NCBI GenBank assembly: GCA_028748685.1
Contig: JAJRDU010000113.1
Location: forward strand, 1-37,107
Origin: Methylococcaceae bacterium
GTDB taxonomy: Bacteria > Pseudomonadota > Gammaproteobacteria > Methylococcales > Methylomonadaceae
DNA: 37,107 nucleotides
Direction of reading: 5' to 3'
The notes below the pieces were generated by a model. The model saw nothing but the letters and a program-made list of their open reading frames with translations, did no database searches and had not been told where the DNA came from. Position 1 is the first letter of the stretch, and each line of letters opens with the position of its first letter. Position numbers and translations under genes: made by a program. Positions 6,161 to 18,547 of this stretch are shown here, one piece after another.

Positions 6161-8794
6161 ATGGTCAAATCCCTTCCCGCCAAACGTGACTCGGATCCCG
6201 TGGAACCTGCCATTAACCACGGCAAAGTGCCCGAACTGACTGCGGCGAGCAAACCCAGTGTCAAAGCAGAAAATGCCCCGCCGATTGTCAGCATAGGCGC
6301 ATCAGCTGGGGGGTTGGAAGCCTTGGAACAATTTTTTCTTCAAGTCCCGGCCGTCAACGGCACGGCGTTTGTCGTGATTCAGCATCTCGATCCTACTCAC
6401 CAAGGCATCTTGCCGGAGTTGCTGCAGAGAGTCACGCCGATGAAGGTTGCCCAGGTGCGCGACCGTGTGATAGTCAAGCCGAATTGCGTGTATGTGATTC
6501 CATCCAATAAAGATCTGTCCATCCTGCACGGCAGGCTGTATTTGATTGAGCCGGCCGAACCACGGGGCTTACGCCTGCCTATCGATTCATTTTTCCGGGC
6601 CTTGGCCGACGATCAGCACGAACGGGCAATCGGCGTGATCCTATCCGGGATGGGGTCCGACGGGACTTTGGGCCTGCGAGCCATCAAGGAAAACGCCGGC
6701 TTGACCCTGGTGCAATCGCCGGAGTCCGCTAAATTCGATGGCATGCCGCGTAGTGCGATCGATGCCGGCTTGGCCGACATCGTTGCGCCGCCGCAAGAAT
6801 TGTGGGCTCGGATATTCGCCTATCTCACCCATAGCCCACGCGGCCTCCATGCTGTCAATGAACCACCCATACAGATTAAGTCGCAAAGCGCCCTGGAGCA
6901 AATTGTGATCCTGCTGCGGGAGCAAACCGGTAACGACTTTTCGCTCTACAAGAAAAACACCATCTATCGCCGCATCGAACGGCGCATGGGGCTGCACCAG
7001 ATCGACCAGATCGCCAAGTACGTGCGCTATCTACGCGAAAACTCCCAGGAGCTTGATCTTTTATTCAAGGAACTGCTGATCGGCGTGACTAATTTCTTTC
7101 GCGATCCGGCGGTATGGGTGTACTTGAAGAGCAACGTAATCCCGGCACTGTTCAGTGAATATCCAGCCGGCAAGGAATTGCGGGCCTGGGTACCGGCTTG
7201 TTCGACAGGCGAAGAAGCTTATTCGCTCGCCATGGTCTTCAAGGAAGCGGTGACGGAATGCCAACTCCAGCACCGGTTTAAACTGCAAATTTTCGCCACC
7301 GATCTCGATCAGGATGCCATCGCCAAGGCGCGGCAAGGATTCTATCCGGCAGATATTGCCGTCGATGTTTCGCCGGAACGTCTTAACCGTTTCTTTAATG
7401 TCGACGGCAATGGTTACCGAATCAACCAGGATATTCGCGAAATGGTGATCTTTGCCCCGCAAAACGTGATCATGGATCCGCCGTTTACCAAACTGGACTT
7501 GTTGTCCTGCCGTAATCTGCTCATTTATTTGGGGCCGGACTTACAAAAGAAACTGATCACGCTGTTTCACTACACCTTGACCAGCCACGGCATCCTGCTG
7601 CTGGGTAGTGCCGAATCCATTGGCGGTTTTAGCCATTTATTTTCCGTGGTCGACAACAAATCGCGACTTTATCAGCGTATTGGAACGCCTTTCCCGATAG
7701 AAGTGAATTTTCCCACTAAGTATTTTTCAGCAACGTCCTTAACGACAGCAAGCAACCAGAAAATGAATCTAGTAGCCAATCTACAAACCCTGGCGGACCA
7801 GGTACTGTTGCAACAATTCTCGCCGGCGGCGGTATTGGTCAATGCCGATGGCGACATTTTCTACATCAACGGCCGCACCGGTAAGTATCTGGAGCCGGCC
7901 GCCGGAAAAGCCAATTGGAATATACATGCCATGGCGCGTGACGGCTTGCGTCATGTGCTCGGTAGCGCCATCAAGAAGGCCCAACAGCAAATCGAAGCCG
8001 TTCACCTGCCTGGCTTGCAGGTCAATCATGACGGCGGAACCCAAGGCGTTAATCTTACGGTGCAAGCGATCGTTAAACCCGAAGCCTTAAACGGCATGTT
8101 GATGATCGTATTTACCGATGTGTTGGCGCAGACAATCGGTAATTCCGTCCGTAAATCATCGAGCGCCGCTCAAAAAGCATTGAACGCCGAGCTGCAACAA
8201 GCCCGCGAAGAATTGCAAACTCTGCGCGAAGAAATGCAGACCTCGCAAGAGGAACTGCGATCATCCAATGAGGAATTGCAATCGACCAATGAAGAACTGC
8301 AGTCCTCCAACGAAGAGTTGACCACTTCCAAGGAAGAGATGCAGTCATTGAACGAGGAACTGCAAACCGTCAATGCCGAATTACAGGCCAAGGTGGAGGA
8401 TCTGTCTCGGGTTAGCAACGACATGAATAATCTGCTCAACAGCATGGAAATCGCCACGGTATTCCTGGATAACGCGCTGAATATTCGGCGCTTCACCAGC
8501 CACACCGCGCATTTGTTCAAGTTGATTGCGGCGGACGTGGGCCGGCCGCTGTCAGACATAGTCTCCGACCTGGACTATCCGCAATTACAACTGGATGCCC
8601 AAGAGGTATTGCGTACCCTGATATTCGTGGAAAAACAGGTCAAAGCCGGCGACGGGCGTTGGTTCAAGGTGCGTGTCATGCCGTATCGTACCCAGGACAA
8701 TTTGATCGACGGTGTGGTCATCACCTTTATCGACATCTCCGAAACCAAGAAACTGGAAGCGGAGTTGAGGAGTAATCATGAACCGCCGATCTGA
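6161..8794 (+). CDS. CheB-CheR fusion signalling protein with two PAS domains
   Basis: In this 877-residue protein residues 42-222 are a CheB methylesterase domain with the Ser-His-Asp set: S48 in GASAGG, H75 in QHLDP and D167 in GMGSDGT. Residues ~245-508 are a CheR methyltransferase with the SAM motif ACSTGEEAYSLAM (346-358) and CRNLLIYL (450-457). A PAS-like domain (~550-655), a long coiled coil built on EELQ/NEEL units (~668-750) and a second PAS (~755-865) follow. There is no receiver domain before CheB and no histidine kinase, so classical CheA-driven phosphorylation is not built in. No methyl-accepting receptor or other che gene is nearby. It probably couples methyl-group chemistry or sensing to the next gene, which overlaps it by 17 bp. 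The ATG has only a weak GAG upstream. Confidence 0.9.
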   Translation: MVKSLPAKRDSDPVEPAINHGKVPELTAASKPSVKAENAPPIVSIGASAGGLEALEQFFLQVPAVNGTAFVVIQHLDPTHQGILPELLQRVTPMKVAQVRDRVIVKPNCVYVIPSNKDLSILHGRLYLIEPAEPRGLRLPIDSFFRALADDQHERAIGVILSGMGSDGTLGLRAIKENAGLTLVQSPESAKFDGMPRSAIDAGLADIVAPPQELWARIFAYLTHSPRGLHAVNEPPIQIKSQSALEQIVILLREQTGNDFSLYKKNTIYRRIERRMGLHQIDQIAKYVRYLRENSQELDLLFKELLIGVTNFFRDPAVWVYLKSNVIPALFSEYPAGKELRAWVPACSTGEEAYSLAMVFKEAVTECQLQHRFKLQIFATDLDQDAIAKARQGFYPADIAVDVSPERLNRFFNVDGNGYRINQDIREMVIFAPQNVIMDPPFTKLDLLSCRNLLIYLGPDLQKKLITLFHYTLTSHGILLLGSAESIGGFSHLFSVVDNKSRLYQRIGTPFPIEVNFPTKYFSATSLTTASNQKMNLVANLQTLADQVLLQQFSPAAVLVNADGDIFYINGRTGKYLEPAAGKANWNIHAMARDGLRHVLGSAIKKAQQQIEAVHLPGLQVNHDGGTQGVNLTVQAIVKPEALNGMLMIVFTDVLAQTIGNSVRKSSSAAQKALNAELQQAREELQTLREEMQTSQEELRSSNEELQSTNEELQSSNEELTTSKEEMQSLNEELQTVNAELQAKVEDLSRVSNDMNNLLNSMEIATVFLDNALNIRRFTSHTAHLFKLIAADVGRPLSDIVSDLDYPQLQLDAQEVLRTLIFVEKQVKAGDGRWFKVRVMPYRTQDNLIDGVVITFIDISETKKLEAELRSNHEPPI

Positions 8795-11003
8795 CTATTC
8801 CAAAGACAACATAGAACTGAGGCAACAGGCGGAACGGCGGCTAGCCGAAAAAACAGAGGCCGCGCCGGAGCAAGAGCTCGACCAACGCCGGCTAGTGCAT
8901 GAATTGCAAGTCCATCAGATCGAGTTGGAAATGCAGAACGAAGCCTTGCGGGAAGCGCGCAATACCGTCGAGACGACGCTGGAACGCTATGCCGAACTGT
9001 TCGATTTTGCCCCTATCGCTTATTTTACGCTAGGGCGGGATGGCGTTATCAGGCAGACGAACTTTTGTGGCGAAAAATTGCTGGGTAGCGAGCGGTCCAA
9101 CTTAGTCGGACGTCATTTTGTCCAACACATTTCCCATGAAGAACGGCACTTATTCAATCTGTTTCTGGAAAAAGTGTTCACCACTGATGGCCCACAGCGC
9201 TGCGAGTTAACGCTACAGGCTGATCATGTTCCCGGCTGGATCATTATCGAGGCGAGCGCGGATGCTAGCCGACAAAGCTGTCTTGCGACGGTATTGGATA
9301 TCAGCGATCGCAAACGGAACGAACAAGAGTTACAACTGGCGGCGGCCGTTTATTTGGCGCTGGAGGAAGCGATTACGGTGATGGATGAAAATGACCGGAT
9401 TATCGCCGTTAATCGGGCCTTTACCAAATTGACGGGGTATTCAGCGGACGATGTCATCGGCCAGACCAGGTCGCTGCTTAAATCCGGTCGCCAGGATAAT
9501 GCCTTTTATCAGGAGATGTGGAAAAAACTTAATACCACGGGGAAATGGCAGGGCGAGATATGGAACCGACGTAAAAACGGCGAGGAATACCTTGAGTATT
9601 TATCCATCAACACGCTGTATAGTGAGAAGGGCAAGATCATCCGCCGGGTTGCTACCTCCTCCGACATCACCGAACAAAAACGCGCGGCCGAGATCATTCA
9701 TAAACAGGCCAACATCGACCCTCTGACCGGATTGGCAAACCGGCGAATGTTTCTCGACCGGCTACAGCGAGCCATCAATAAATCCCACCGCAGTCATCAG
9801 AAACTCGCATTGATGTTCCTGGACCTGGACCATTTCAAGGATGTCAACGACTCACTGGGCCACGACATGGGCGATCGTTTGCTCAAGGAAACCACCCAAC
9901 GCTTGCTGGGCTGCATCCGCGAGACCGATACGCTGGCGCGGCCGGGCGGCGACGAATTCACACTGATCATGGGCGAACTGCAAGAAACCAACAGTATCGA
10001 GCGCGTGGCTCAAGCCATGTTGCGAACCATGATGGCGCCATTCCAGTTGAAAGGCGAACGCAGCTATGTTTCCGTCAGCATCGGCATTGCCTTGTATCCG
10101 GACGATGCCGACAATCTGGAGGATTTGCTGAAGAAAGCGGATCAGGCCATGTATGCCGCCAAGGATATGGGCCGCGGCCGTTTCAGCTACTTCACGCCGG
10201 CCATGCAGCAAGCCGCCGAAGTTCGCTTGCGCTTGACCAATGACTTACGCCACGCATTGGACGATCATCAAATCTGGGTGGCTTATCAACCCATTGTCGA
10301 CTTGGCAAGCGGCGCCATTCAAAAAGCCGAGGCCTTGATTCGCTGGCAACATCCTACTCGCGGACTGGTCAGCCCCGCCGAATTTATGCCTGTCGCCGAA
10401 GACACCGGTCTGATTAACGAACTAGGCGGATGGGTATTCCATCAGGTGGCCAAGCAGGTGGCCGGTTGGCGCGCCGAATATTACCCACTGTTCCAGGTCA
10501 GCATCAATAAGTCTTCCGCACAGTTTCACAGCAGTGCCGACAAACTGAGCGATTGGTTGGAGCACCTTGAGAGCCTGGGGCTACCCGGAGGGTGTATTGC
10601 GGTGGAAATTACCGAGGGCTTGTTGCTCGATGCTTCTTCGGTCGTTTCCGAAAAATTGCTGGCTTTAAAAAGCGCCGGTGTCCAGACCTCGCTCGACAAT
10701 TTCGGTACCGGCTATTCCGCGCTATCACATCTGAAAAAATACCACATCGATTTCCTAAAAATAGACCGGACCTTCGTTTCCAATCTGACCGCAAGTTCCA
10801 GCGACATGGCCCTGTGCCAAGCCATTATCCTGATGGCGCATACTTTGGGTATGAAGGTCATCGCCGAAGGGGTGGAGACGGCGGAACAGCGCGACTTGCT
10901 GATCCAAGCCGGTTGCGATTACGGCCAAGGCTATTTGTTCTCGAAACCGGTGACTGCCGAAGAGTTCGAGGCGCTGCTTAAGGCGACTCAAGTTAAAGAC
11001 TAG
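8778..11003 (+). CDS. PAS-PAS-GGDEF-EAL cyclic-di-GMP protein
   Basis: This 741-residue protein has an N-terminal coiled coil (10-70), PAS domains at ~70-175 and ~185-300, a GGDEF domain (~310-475) and an EAL domain (~485-735). GGDEF is intact (390-394), with an RETD inhibitory site ending five residues earlier, so diguanylate cyclase activity with product inhibition is expected. In the EAL half, E518 of EAL, N577 of SINKS, EITE, K of LKID and E of AEGVE are kept. The usual DDFGTG loop reads DNFGTG (N641), replacing a conserved acidic metal ligand. Phosphodiesterase activity may be reduced. The start lies inside the end of the CheB-CheR gene (17-bp overlap) behind GAGGAG, indicating coupled translation. 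The protein has no membrane segments and is cytoplasmic. Confidence 0.92.
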   Translation: MNRRSDYSKDNIELRQQAERRLAEKTEAAPEQELDQRRLVHELQVHQIELEMQNEALREARNTVETTLERYAELFDFAPIAYFTLGRDGVIRQTNFCGEKLLGSERSNLVGRHFVQHISHEERHLFNLFLEKVFTTDGPQRCELTLQADHVPGWIIIEASADASRQSCLATVLDISDRKRNEQELQLAAAVYLALEEAITVMDENDRIIAVNRAFTKLTGYSADDVIGQTRSLLKSGRQDNAFYQEMWKKLNTTGKWQGEIWNRRKNGEEYLEYLSINTLYSEKGKIIRRVATSSDITEQKRAAEIIHKQANIDPLTGLANRRMFLDRLQRAINKSHRSHQKLALMFLDLDHFKDVNDSLGHDMGDRLLKETTQRLLGCIRETDTLARPGGDEFTLIMGELQETNSIERVAQAMLRTMMAPFQLKGERSYVSVSIGIALYPDDADNLEDLLKKADQAMYAAKDMGRGRFSYFTPAMQQAAEVRLRLTNDLRHALDDHQIWVAYQPIVDLASGAIQKAEALIRWQHPTRGLVSPAEFMPVAEDTGLINELGGWVFHQVAKQVAGWRAEYYPLFQVSINKSSAQFHSSADKLSDWLEHLESLGLPGGCIAVEITEGLLLDASSVVSEKLLALKSAGVQTSLDNFGTGYSALSHLKKYHIDFLKIDRTFVSNLTASSSDMALCQAIILMAHTLGMKVIAEGVETAEQRDLLIQAGCDYGQGYLFSKPVTAEEFEALLKATQVKD

Positions 11004-11225
11004 CGCCGACTACAGCTTGACGGCTTCAGTCCACCTGCTGCGATCCAAGCCTGTGGTTTAAACCTGATGATGGAAGATAAATCGAAGAGGTGCTAATCCT
11101 ATCGGGGGTAGTAGAGTTATGTGCGATAGCGTACCGACTTGGTTCGATTTTTACGTCAAGCTCATGCTAGTTTTTTTCGCGGGTTTCCGCTTCAACTGCG
11201 GAGTCCGTGCAATGAGGATAAGCCA

Positions 11226-13162
<1,937 letters not shown>

Positions 13163-13166
<4 letters not shown>

Positions 13167-15154
13167 CAAGCCTGCAAACGCTTGACGGCAGACGGCGCGT
13201 GGTGATCGAAAATGTGCAACCGGCAATCGATTGCGGGCGGTTTCCGATCAAGCGCGTCATTGGCGAGCACGTGGACGTGGAGGCCGATGCTTTCAGCGAC
13301 AGTCACGATGCGCTGACTTGCGTGTTGCGCTATCGGCATGAATCGGAAGCCGACTGGCGTGAAACCGCGATGTCACCTTTGGGCGGCGATCGTTGGGGCG
13401 CATCGTTTACTATCACCGAACTCGGCCAATACATATACACCGTCACTGCCTGGATTGATGGCTTTTGTTCCTGGCGGCAAGAATTTGTGCGACGTGGCGA
13501 TGCCGAGGATGTCGCCATGGCGCTTCAGACCGGCGCTAAGCTGGTGGCTGAAGCCGCGGCGCGCGCAGCCGGCGAAAATCAATTGCAGCTTCAACAATTT
13601 GCCGAGGAATTGCGTACCGCTAAACCGGATGCAGGTTCAGCATTGGCGGTTTCCGAAACCTTGTCCGGCCTGATGCGGCGATATCCGGATCGCCGTCTGG
13701 CGACGGATTATCCGGGTACGCTAAGGGTGTGGGTGGAGCCGGTAAAAGCTCGCTACAGCACCTGGTACGAATTTTTTCCTCGCTCCTGCGCGGGTGAGGG
13801 CATGGCTCACGGCAGCTTCGCCGATTGCGAAAAGCGTTTGCCTTATGTGGCGGCCATGGGATTCGATGTGGTGTATTTGCCGCCCATCCATCCGATAGGG
13901 CTGAGCAAACGCAAGGGAGCGAACAACGCGCCGCTAGCGACTGAGAGCGATGTTGGCAGTCCGTGGGCAATTGGTTCGGCGGATGGCGGCCATAAATCGA
14001 TTCATCCGCAACTGGGTACCATGGACGATTTCCGGCATCTGGTGGCGAAAGCGCATGAACTGGGCATTGATATCGCCCTGGATATCGCCTTCCAGTGTTC
14101 TCAGGATCATCCTTATCTGCAGGACCATCCGCCTTGGTTCCGGCGGCGAGCGGACGGCAGTATACAGTTTGCCGAGAATCCGCCCAAGAAATACGAAGAC
14201 ATCGTCCCTTTCAATTTTGAATGTGACGCCTGGCATGAACTGTGGCGGGAATTGCTGGATGTGTTCCTGTTCTGGGTCGGGCAAGGGGTGCACATATTCC
14301 GCGTCGACAACCCGCACACCAAACCGTTTCCGTTTTGGGAATGGCTGATAGGCGAAGTAAAGCGTAGCCACCCCGAGACAATTTTTCTGGCCGAAGCCTT
14401 TACCCGTCCGAAAATCATTTACCGTCTCGCCAAGCTGGGTTTCAGCCAGTCCTACAATTATTTCCCTTGGCGCAATACCAAGAGCGAACTGGAAACCTAT
14501 TTCACGGAACTTACCCGTACCGAAGTGCGCGAATATTTCCGGGCCAATCTGTGGCCGAATACGCCCGACATCCTGCCCGAGTATTTGCAATTCGGAGGCC
14601 GCCCGGCCTTTATGCTGCGCCTGGTGCTGGCCGCCACGCTGGGCGCGAATTACGGCATCTATGGACCGGCTTACGAGTTGATGGAGGCGGTTCCTCGCGA
14701 GGCGGGCGGCGAAGAATATCTCGATTCCGAGAAATACCAAGTGCGGCGCTGGCCGCTTGAACGGGCGGATAGCCTGAAGGATTTCATCGCCCGGCTGAAC
14801 CGCATCCGCCGGGAAAACCCGGCTTTGCAACAGGATCATCGCTTGTATTTTTTTACGGTGGACAACGAGAGTCTGCTTTGTTACGCCAAAACCACGGCGG
14901 ATAACGCCGAAATCATTCTGGTGGTTGCCAATCTGGACCCTCATCATACCCAATCCGGCTGGGTCACGCTGCCGCTGGATGTGCTTGAGCTGGATGATCG
15001 CCCTTATCAGGTACATGATTTGCTGACGGGGGCGCGCTTTTTATGGAATGGTGCACGCAACTACGTCGAAATCAATCCTCGGGTATCGCCGGCGCATATT
15101 TTCAAATTGCGTCGGCGTGTACGTACCGAACATGACTTCGACTATTTTCTGTAA
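13163..15154 (+). CDS. glgE: Alpha-1,4-glucan:maltose-1-phosphate maltosyltransferase GlgE
   Basis: This 663-residue GH13_3 enzyme transfers maltose from maltose-1-phosphate to the non-reducing end of an alpha-1,4-glucan. An N-terminal beta domain (~20-130) and a helical section precede the barrel. Diagnostic GlgE motifs include HPIGLSKRKGANN, the nucleophile Asp in FRVDNPHTKP (D382), the acid/base Glu in FLAEAFTRP (E411) and Asp in WPNTPDIL (D469). Their spacing of 29 and 58 residues fits the family. Start and stop couple it to its neighbours: ATGA overlap with glgB, and only nine bases to the treS-kinase gene, which supplies its substrate. Length and motifs are complete and nothing is odd. 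Confidence 0.96.
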
Positions 15155-15163
15155 GAGGGAATT

Positions 15164-18100
15164 ATGAGCGAAACAACAGCCGGCGAGATAAAAAAAACGC
15201 TCTTGGAAAACAGGCAATGGATGGACGATCCGCTCTGGTACAAGGATGCCGTGATTTACGAACTGCCCGTCAAAGCCTTTTTTGACAGCGACAATAATGG
15301 CGTCGGCGATTTCGCGGGCTTGATCCAGAAGCTAGATTATCTGCAGGAGTTGGGGGTGAACACCCTTTGGTTGCTGCCCTTCAATCCTTCGCCGATGCGC
15401 GATGACGGGTATGACGTAGCCGATTATCGCAATGTCCATTCCGAGTACGGCACCATGGCCGATTTCAGGCAGTTCGTGAAGGATGCGCACCGCCGCAATC
15501 TCAAGGTCATCACCGAACTGGTCATCAATCACACCTCCGATCAGCATCCCTGGTTTCAGGCCGCGCGCAGGGCGCCCGCCGGTTCGAGCAAACGTGATTA
15601 TTACGTCTGGAGCGATACCAAACAGAAATTTCCCGAGACGCGCATTATCTTTACCGATGCCGAGCAATCCAACTGGACCTGGGATGAGGAAGCCCATGCC
15701 TATTACTGGCATCGGTTTTTCTCCCATCAACCGGACCTCAACTTCAATAATCCACAGGTCGTGAAAGCGGTTATCAAATTGATGCGTTTCTGGCTGGACC
15801 ATGGCGTTGATGGTGTGCGGCTGGACGCGATTCCCTACTTGTGTGTGCGCGAGGGCACTCAAAACGAAAACCTACCCGAAACCCATGCCGTGATCAAACA
15901 AATGCGAGCGGTGCTCGATCAGCATTACCCAAACCGGGTGTTTCTCGCCGAAGTCAATCAGTGGCCGGAGGACGTGCGCGACTACTTCAGTGACGGCGAT
16001 GAATGTCACATGGCTTACCACTTTCCCCTGATGCCGAGGATGTACATGGCCATCGCTCAGGAGGATAGGCATCCCATCGTCGACATCATGCGTCAGACTC
16101 CGGATATACCGGACAGCTGCCAGTGGGCCATTTTTCTGCGCAATCACGACGAGCTTACCCTGGAGATGGTCACAGACAAGGAACGTGACTATATGTACCA
16201 GATGTATGCCGGCGATCCGCGTTCGCGCCTGAACATCGGCATCCGCCGCCGGCTGGCGCCGCTGATGGACAATGAGATGAATAAAATCCGGCTGATGAAC
16301 AGCATCTTGTTATCCATGCTGGGCTCTCCCATCATCTATTACGGCGATGAAATCGGCATGGGTGACAATTTCTTCCTGGGCGACCGCAACGGAGTTCGAA
16401 CCCCTATGCAATGGAGTCCGGACCGTAATGCCGGTTTCTCCCGCGCCGATCCGCAACGCCTGTATCTGCCGCCCATCATGGATCCCGTGTATGGTTACGG
16501 GGCGGTCAATGTCGAGGCGCAGTTGCGCGAGCGCGCTTCACTGCTGAACTGGATGCGGCGTGTGCTGACGGTACGCAAAAGTCATCAGGCCTTCGGTCGC
16601 GGGAAACTGGTGTTTTTACACCCAGGCAATCGCAAGATACTCGCTTATTTCAGAATTTACGCGGACGACACCATTCTTTGCGTGAGTAATCTGTCGCGTG
16701 CCGCGCAAGCGGTCGAGCTTGATCTTTCGGCTTATAAGGGCCGCGTGCCGGTGGAAATGATGGGGCGCTCGGCTTTCCCGCCTATTGGTGAATTGCCTTA
16801 TCTTCTGACATTGCCCGGCCATAACTTCTATTGGTTCCGGCTGGCCGGCGGCGAAGAGGTCCCTGCCTGGCACGAGGAACATTTGCCTCCCGAGGAATTA
16901 CCGACGCTGGTGCTGTTCGAGGGCTTGCGCAGTTTCTTTCCTGGCCGTGTCGTGCTCTGGCGGATTGCGATGGCGGAGAAGGCGCGTCTCCAACTTGAAA
17001 ATGACGCATTGCCGCGCTTTGTCGCGACGCAACGCTGGTATGGAGGCAAGGGAGAGGCGGTAACGCGCGTGGTGATCAGCGATTATGTCGAGTGGGAAAA
17101 TCAGGGTGATAGCTGGCTGTTATCCCTGAGCCGCATCGAAGCGGTGGCCGGAGAGCCGATAAGCTGTTTTTTGCCGCTGGCATTGGCCTGGGAAAATGCT
17201 GGCTCGGACCGCCTGCGCGCCATGTCAGCGACCACTGTGGCCAAAGCGCGCCGCCAGTCACAGCTTGGCATCCTGGGCGATGCCTTTGCCGACGAGATGT
17301 TCTGCCGGGCGCTGGTGCAGGCCATCGGCCAGGGTCTATCGTTACGCTGTGAACATGGTGTCATTCGCTTCTCGCCGACCAGCGCTTACCAGGCGCTTGT
17401 CGGAACATCGTCCGAAACCCTATCGGTGCGGCCAGCCGCCAGGCAAGGCAGTAATACCGCTATGGTGCTGGGCGAACAGCTATTCCTGAAAGGCTATCGG
17501 CATCTACTGATTGGAACCCATCCGGAGCTGGAGATAGGGCGCTTTCTGACCGAAAAAGCCCAGTTTCCCAATATGGCGACGGTGGCCGGCGCAATCGAGT
17601 ATGAGGCCGCCGACGGCGGTTGCATGACGCTTGCCTTATTACAGGGTTATGTCAGAAATCAGGGTGATTGTTGGAGTTACACGCTGGATTACCTGGATCG
17701 TTTCCTGGAAGAAAGTCGCGCCGCCACAACACCGCCAGCACCCGCCGAGCAAGCGCATGGCGCTTATCTGGTTCTGATCCGCACGCTCGGCCAGCGTACC
17801 GGCGAACTTCACAATGCGCTGGCTACGGTAACGGGGGATTCCGCCTTCGATCCAGAGCCGGTAAGCGATGCCGATCTTGAGGGCTGGGTCTTACAGGTGC
17901 AAGCCGAGGCTACCGCCACATTGGATCGGCTCGAACGCCGGCGGGAGGGGCTTGCCGATAGTGTTCGCGCGTTAGTGCAAACCTTGCTGGCGCAACGCAA
18001 TGAACTGATGGATCGCATTCACGCCTGTATTTCCGGACACTTGGATGCCGTCAAGACACGCTACCATGGCGATTATCATCTGGGGCAGGTGCTGCTCGCC

Positions 18101-18547
18101 AAGAATGATTTCGTGATCACCGATTTTGAGGGCGAGCCGACATGCCCGCTCGCCGAACGCCGGCGGAAACACTCGCCCTTGAGGGATGTGGCCGGCATGC
18201 TGAGGTCATTCAACTATGCAGCCTACAGCGCGGTTGCCCAAGACAGTGCGGAACGCCCCGAAGACATGGCGAAGCGAGAACTTTTGGTGCGTGGCTGGGA
18301 GGCCGAGGTTGGGCAAGTTTTCCTCGCCGCCTACGATGAAACCGTACACGGCTCAGGATTGTTGGCAACGTCGGCATCGCTACGCGGCCTGCTGGACCTG
18401 TTCCTGCTGGAAAAAGCACTTTACGAGGTTCGCTACGAACTCGACAACCGCCCCAATTGGGTGGTCATTCCGCTACGCGGTATCTTGGCCTTACTGAACC
18501 CGCAATTTAGCGATATTCAAGTGTTGCCGCTGATAGGGCAGTCGTGA
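15164..18547 (+). CDS. treS: Trehalose synthase-maltokinase fusion (TreS-Pep2/Mak)
   Basis: This 1127-residue bifunctional protein has residues ~20-560 as TreS (GH13_16), which interconverts trehalose and maltose. The catalytic set is D221 (DGVRLDAIPY), E263 (FLAEVNQWP) and D329 (RNHDE). Residues ~615-1120 are a maltokinase of the aminoglycoside-phosphotransferase fold, with the N-terminal cap QRWYGGKG, the catalytic loop HGDYHLGQVL (~968) and the metal-binding DFEGEP (~985). The kinase makes maltose-1-phosphate for GlgE. Fusion of the two activities is common in proteobacteria and favours channelling. The start follows AGAGGG with good spacing. It is the last gene of the glgBE operon; the next gene is 364 bp away across a repeat element. 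Confidence 0.95.
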   Translation: MSETTAGEIKKTLLENRQWMDDPLWYKDAVIYELPVKAFFDSDNNGVGDFAGLIQKLDYLQELGVNTLWLLPFNPSPMRDDGYDVADYRNVHSEYGTMADFRQFVKDAHRRNLKVITELVINHTSDQHPWFQAARRAPAGSSKRDYYVWSDTKQKFPETRIIFTDAEQSNWTWDEEAHAYYWHRFFSHQPDLNFNNPQVVKAVIKLMRFWLDHGVDGVRLDAIPYLCVREGTQNENLPETHAVIKQMRAVLDQHYPNRVFLAEVNQWPEDVRDYFSDGDECHMAYHFPLMPRMYMAIAQEDRHPIVDIMRQTPDIPDSCQWAIFLRNHDELTLEMVTDKERDYMYQMYAGDPRSRLNIGIRRRLAPLMDNEMNKIRLMNSILLSMLGSPIIYYGDEIGMGDNFFLGDRNGVRTPMQWSPDRNAGFSRADPQRLYLPPIMDPVYGYGAVNVEAQLRERASLLNWMRRVLTVRKSHQAFGRGKLVFLHPGNRKILAYFRIYADDTILCVSNLSRAAQAVELDLSAYKGRVPVEMMGRSAFPPIGELPYLLTLPGHNFYWFRLAGGEEVPAWHEEHLPPEELPTLVLFEGLRSFFPGRVVLWRIAMAEKARLQLENDALPRFVATQRWYGGKGEAVTRVVISDYVEWENQGDSWLLSLSRIEAVAGEPISCFLPLALAWENAGSDRLRAMSATTVAKARRQSQLGILGDAFADEMFCRALVQAIGQGLSLRCEHGVIRFSPTSAYQALVGTSSETLSVRPAARQGSNTAMVLGEQLFLKGYRHLLIGTHPELEIGRFLTEKAQFPNMATVAGAIEYEAADGGCMTLALLQGYVRNQGDCWSYTLDYLDRFLEESRAATTPPAPAEQAHGAYLVLIRTLGQRTGELHNALATVTGDSAFDPEPVSDADLEGWVLQVQAEATATLDRLERRREGLADSVRALVQTLLAQRNELMDRIHACISGHLDAVKTRYHGDYHLGQVLLAKNDFVITDFEGEPTCPLAERRRKHSPLRDVAGMLRSFNYAAYSAVAQDSAERPEDMAKRELLVRGWEAEVGQVFLAAYDETVHGSGLLATSASLRGLLDLFLLEKALYEVRYELDNRPNWVVIPLRGILALLNPQFSDIQVLPLIGQS

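Noticed and set aside
11139-11225. N-terminal extension of GlgB from a TTG
   Set aside because: There is no ribosome binding site, and the extra 29 residues do not resemble the family. The ATG at 11226 has GAGGA upstream.
13934-15016. 360-codon minus-strand ORF inside glgE
   Set aside because: It is antisense to a gene with all catalytic motifs and shows no recognisable domain.
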